Source: DATJHM01 sp035493895
GTDB taxonomy: Bacteria > Chloroflexota > Ktedonobacteria > Ktedonobacterales > Ktedonobacteraceae
Assembly (NCBI GenBank): GCA_035493895.1
Contig: DATJHM010000148.1
Coordinates: 1 to 5,322, forward strand
Direction: 5' to 3'
DNA length: 5,322 nt
Part shown: positions 3,555 to 5,322 of the stretch, piece by piece
Layout of the letters: each line of letters begins with the position of its first letter
Numbering within the stretch: position 1 is the first letter of the stretch
The notes under the pieces: model-generated
The model's database searches: none
Told to the model about the DNA's origin: nothing
Seen by the model: only the letters and a program-made list of their open reading frames with translations
Made by a program: the position numbers and the translations under genes

Positions 3555-5322
3555 ATGCCCGGGAAACGCCAGATCACCACGATGTGTCCGATGAATTGTG
3601 TCCCTACCCAATGTGGTATGTCCGTTGAAGTTGAAGAGAATAAGCTTCTCTCGGTGAAGGGTGATCCCCACAACCCGGATAGTCGCGGCTTTCTCTGTAT
3701 CAGGGGACAGGCAACCCACGAGATTTTCGAGAATCCCAAACGCTTGCTTCATCCATTGCGCCGCGTTGGCGAGCGCGGTGAGCAGAAGTGGGAACCATGC
3801 TCGTGGGACGATGCCTACACGATGATTGTCAATGCGATCCAGCAGACACAACCAGAACGTGTGGGATTATGGCGCGGACATGGCGCTGGGACGACTGGAC
3901 CCGCCGGAAATACGCTGCTCAGTCGCTTCGGTCTCCTCGGCGGTTTTCAACAATGGATACCCGCGATTGTCTGCTGGGCGATGGGCGGCTATGGATTGGG
4001 ACTCACGGGGGCGCTGAAAACGAATACGAAAGAGGATATGGCCTCTCACTCACGCACGATTCTACTCTGGGGCGCGACGCTCGCCAGCCAGCCGGATCTC
4101 GCCCCTCACCTGATCGCGGCTCGCAAACGCGGCGCGTACGTGATTCATATCGATACACGCCGCACTGAGATCTCACGCCACGCCGACGAAGTGCACTTAC
4201 TCCCCCCTGGCAGCGATGCGGCGCTCGCGCTCGCGATGGCTCAGGTGATGCTGGCAGAAGGTCTCCACGATCAGCAGTTCATCGACAACTATACGCTCGG
4301 CTTTGCGCAATTTGCCGCCCATGTCCAACAATACACTCCAGAATGGGCAAGCTCGATCACGGGCATCGAACCGGAACGCATTCGCGATCTCGCTCGACGC
4401 TATGCCACGCAGAGCCCCGCCGTGATTGTGCTGGGCGGCAGTTCGATCTTTAAACATCAATATGGCTGGGAGCCTGCTCGCGCCATCTCCTGCCTGCCTG
4501 CGCTCACTGGTCAGTTCGGGATGGCCGGTGGCGGTCTGGGACAACGCCATGGCGCGTATCCAGAAAGTACCAATTATGCCGATGTCCTGGCTGATATTAC
4601 GCCAGAGAAGCTGCCGGACAATACAACCATCCCCAGCCATATGACGAGCATTACCAAGGCGCTCACCGACGGCCTGCTCGATGTACTTCTCCTGTTCGGC
4701 AGCAATATGCTCTCGTCTTTTGCCGATGCAAACGAACTCGCGCGCGGACTGGCACAGGTCAAGCTTCTTGTTTCCTATGACCTCTTTATGAATGAGACTG
4801 CTCGACGTTACGCGGATCTTATCTTGCCCGCTACTGCCTGGCTGGAAGATATCGGCTTGAAACAGACGGCAACTCATATCTATCTGATGGAGCGCGCGCT
4901 CACACCCGCTGGCGAGTGCCGCAACATGATCACTATTCTGCGCGAACTTGCCGAGCGGCTCTCAATCCCCAACGTCTTTCCGTGGCAGGATGATGAAGAC
5001 TATACCAATGCTCTGCTGTCTGCCCAAAAAGCGGAAAATGGCGCACCTTTAACCATCGCTGAACTACGTCGACGTGGCGGATACTGGCCGAAGAACGATC
5101 TCTCTCATGTCGCCTATCAAGGACATCTCTTCCAAACTCCGTCCCAAAAGATCGAGTTCTGGAGCGAACGCGCCCTCGAGGCCGGACTCTCCCCTCTCCC
5201 ATCCTATACGGCCCCCGCAGGCAACGAGTATCCCCTCCGCTTCTGCCAGGGTCGCACGCTCACGGCCTTCCATTCCTTTTTCGATGAGGGACAGGCCCTC
5301 CCCACGCTCGCTAAGGCCAACA
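3555..5322 (+). CDS. Molybdopterin (bis-MGD) oxidoreductase, DMSO-reductase superfamily, C-terminus off window
   Basis: The 589 visible residues are the catalytic subunit of a molybdenum or tungsten enzyme. The N-terminus binds a [4Fe-4S] cluster through Cys11, Cys15, Cys20 and Cys48 (C-x3-C-x4-C-x27-C), followed by Arg50-Gly51 at the position of the usual cluster-to-pterin relay residue. The stretch around NTLLSRFGLLGGFQQW leads to Cys140 (IVCWAMGG), the probable Mo ligand, as in formate dehydrogenase-like and polysulfide/thiosulfate reductase-like enzymes. Pterin-binding segments include HIDTRRTEISRHAD and ETARRYADLILPATAWLED; the protein stops where the C-terminal molybdopterin-dinucleotide-binding domain should begin. 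No twin-arginine signal or membrane segment is present, so it should be cytoplasmic. The start is set by AGGAG 8 nt upstream. It is the first gene of a plus-strand unit divergent from csoR. The substrate cannot be assigned; annotation as formate dehydrogenase or nitrate reductase would be over-reading. Confidence 0.92.
   Translation, partial: MPGKRQITTMCPMNCVPTQCGMSVEVEENKLLSVKGDPHNPDSRGFLCIRGQATHEIFENPKRLLHPLRRVGERGEQKWEPCSWDDAYTMIVNAIQQTQPERVGLWRGHGAGTTGPAGNTLLSRFGLLGGFQQWIPAIVCWAMGGYGLGLTGALKTNTKEDMASHSRTILLWGATLASQPDLAPHLIAARKRGAYVIHIDTRRTEISRHADEVHLLPPGSDAALALAMAQVMLAEGLHDQQFIDNYTLGFAQFAAHVQQYTPEWASSITGIEPERIRDLARRYATQSPAVIVLGGSSIFKHQYGWEPARAISCLPALTGQFGMAGGGLGQRHGAYPESTNYADVLADITPEKLPDNTTIPSHMTSITKALTDGLLDVLLLFGSNMLSSFADANELARGLAQVKLLVSYDLFMNETARRYADLILPATAWLEDIGLKQTATHIYLMERALTPAGECRNMITILRELAERLSIPNVFPWQDDEDYTNALLSAQKAENGAPLTIAELRRRGGYWPKNDLSHVAYQGHLFQTPSQKIEFWSERALEAGLSPLPSYTAPAGNEYPLRFCQGRTLTAFHSFFDEGQALPTLAKAN

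Noticed and set aside
3788..4168. Plus-strand 126-codon ORF overlapping the oxidoreductase in another frame
   Set aside because: It is out of frame with the Fe-S and Mo-ligand motifs of the main gene and has no SD or family signature.
4197..4877. Minus-strand 226-codon ORF inside the molybdoenzyme gene
   Set aside because: It is antisense to a continuous, motif-rich reading frame and shows no domain of its own. High-GC codon usage explains the long open antisense frame.

Overview
The window is 5.3 kb of moderate-GC bacterial DNA. Genes mostly begin at ATG behind Shine-Dalgarno (SD) sequences, and there is a REP-like palindromic repeat between genes. The ABC-system C-terminal domain, the GC level and the repeat style would fit a Chloroflexota (Ktedonobacteria-like) soil bacterium. 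That assignment is a guess from overall character, not from a marker gene.

Layout. (1) Positions 1-1316, minus strand: an NRAMP/SLC11-fold transporter missing only its extreme C-terminus at the window edge. Its metal-site motifs depart from canonical Mn/Fe NRAMPs. (2) 1334-2371, minus strand, 17 bp upstream of the transporter and evidently co-transcribed: a chimeric protein. It joins the N-terminal membrane part of a NitT/TauT-type ABC permease to the C-terminal AAA-associated domain normally found at the end of the partner ATPase. The second permease half, with its EAA loop, and the entire nucleotide-binding domain are missing. (3) 2372-3034: about 660 bp without a convincing full-size gene. 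It holds a candidate promoter and leader for the minus-strand operon, two very small ORFs with near-perfect SD sequences, a large REP-like inverted repeat and a GAAA microsatellite. (4) 3035-3340, minus strand: a CsoR/FrmR-family (DUF156) repressor with no cysteines. (5) 3341-3554: a divergent regulatory region with good sigma70-like promoters in both directions and a CsoR-type G-tract operator. (6) 3555 to the window end, plus strand: the first 589 codons of a cytoplasmic [4Fe-4S]/bis-MGD molybdopterin oxidoreductase with cysteine as the probable Mo ligand.

How the parts may work together (inference). The CsoR-like protein probably represses itself through the operator over its own ribosome binding site. 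It may also control the divergent molybdoenzyme. The NRAMP-like transporter and the ABC-derived chimera form a separate membrane operon. The chimera has no ATPase and half a permease, so it is either a decaying remnant of a complete importer locus or a membrane-anchored regulatory domain reused beside an unusual transporter. The two strongest leads are this chimera and the combination of non-canonical metal sites in both the transporter and the CsoR-like sensor.
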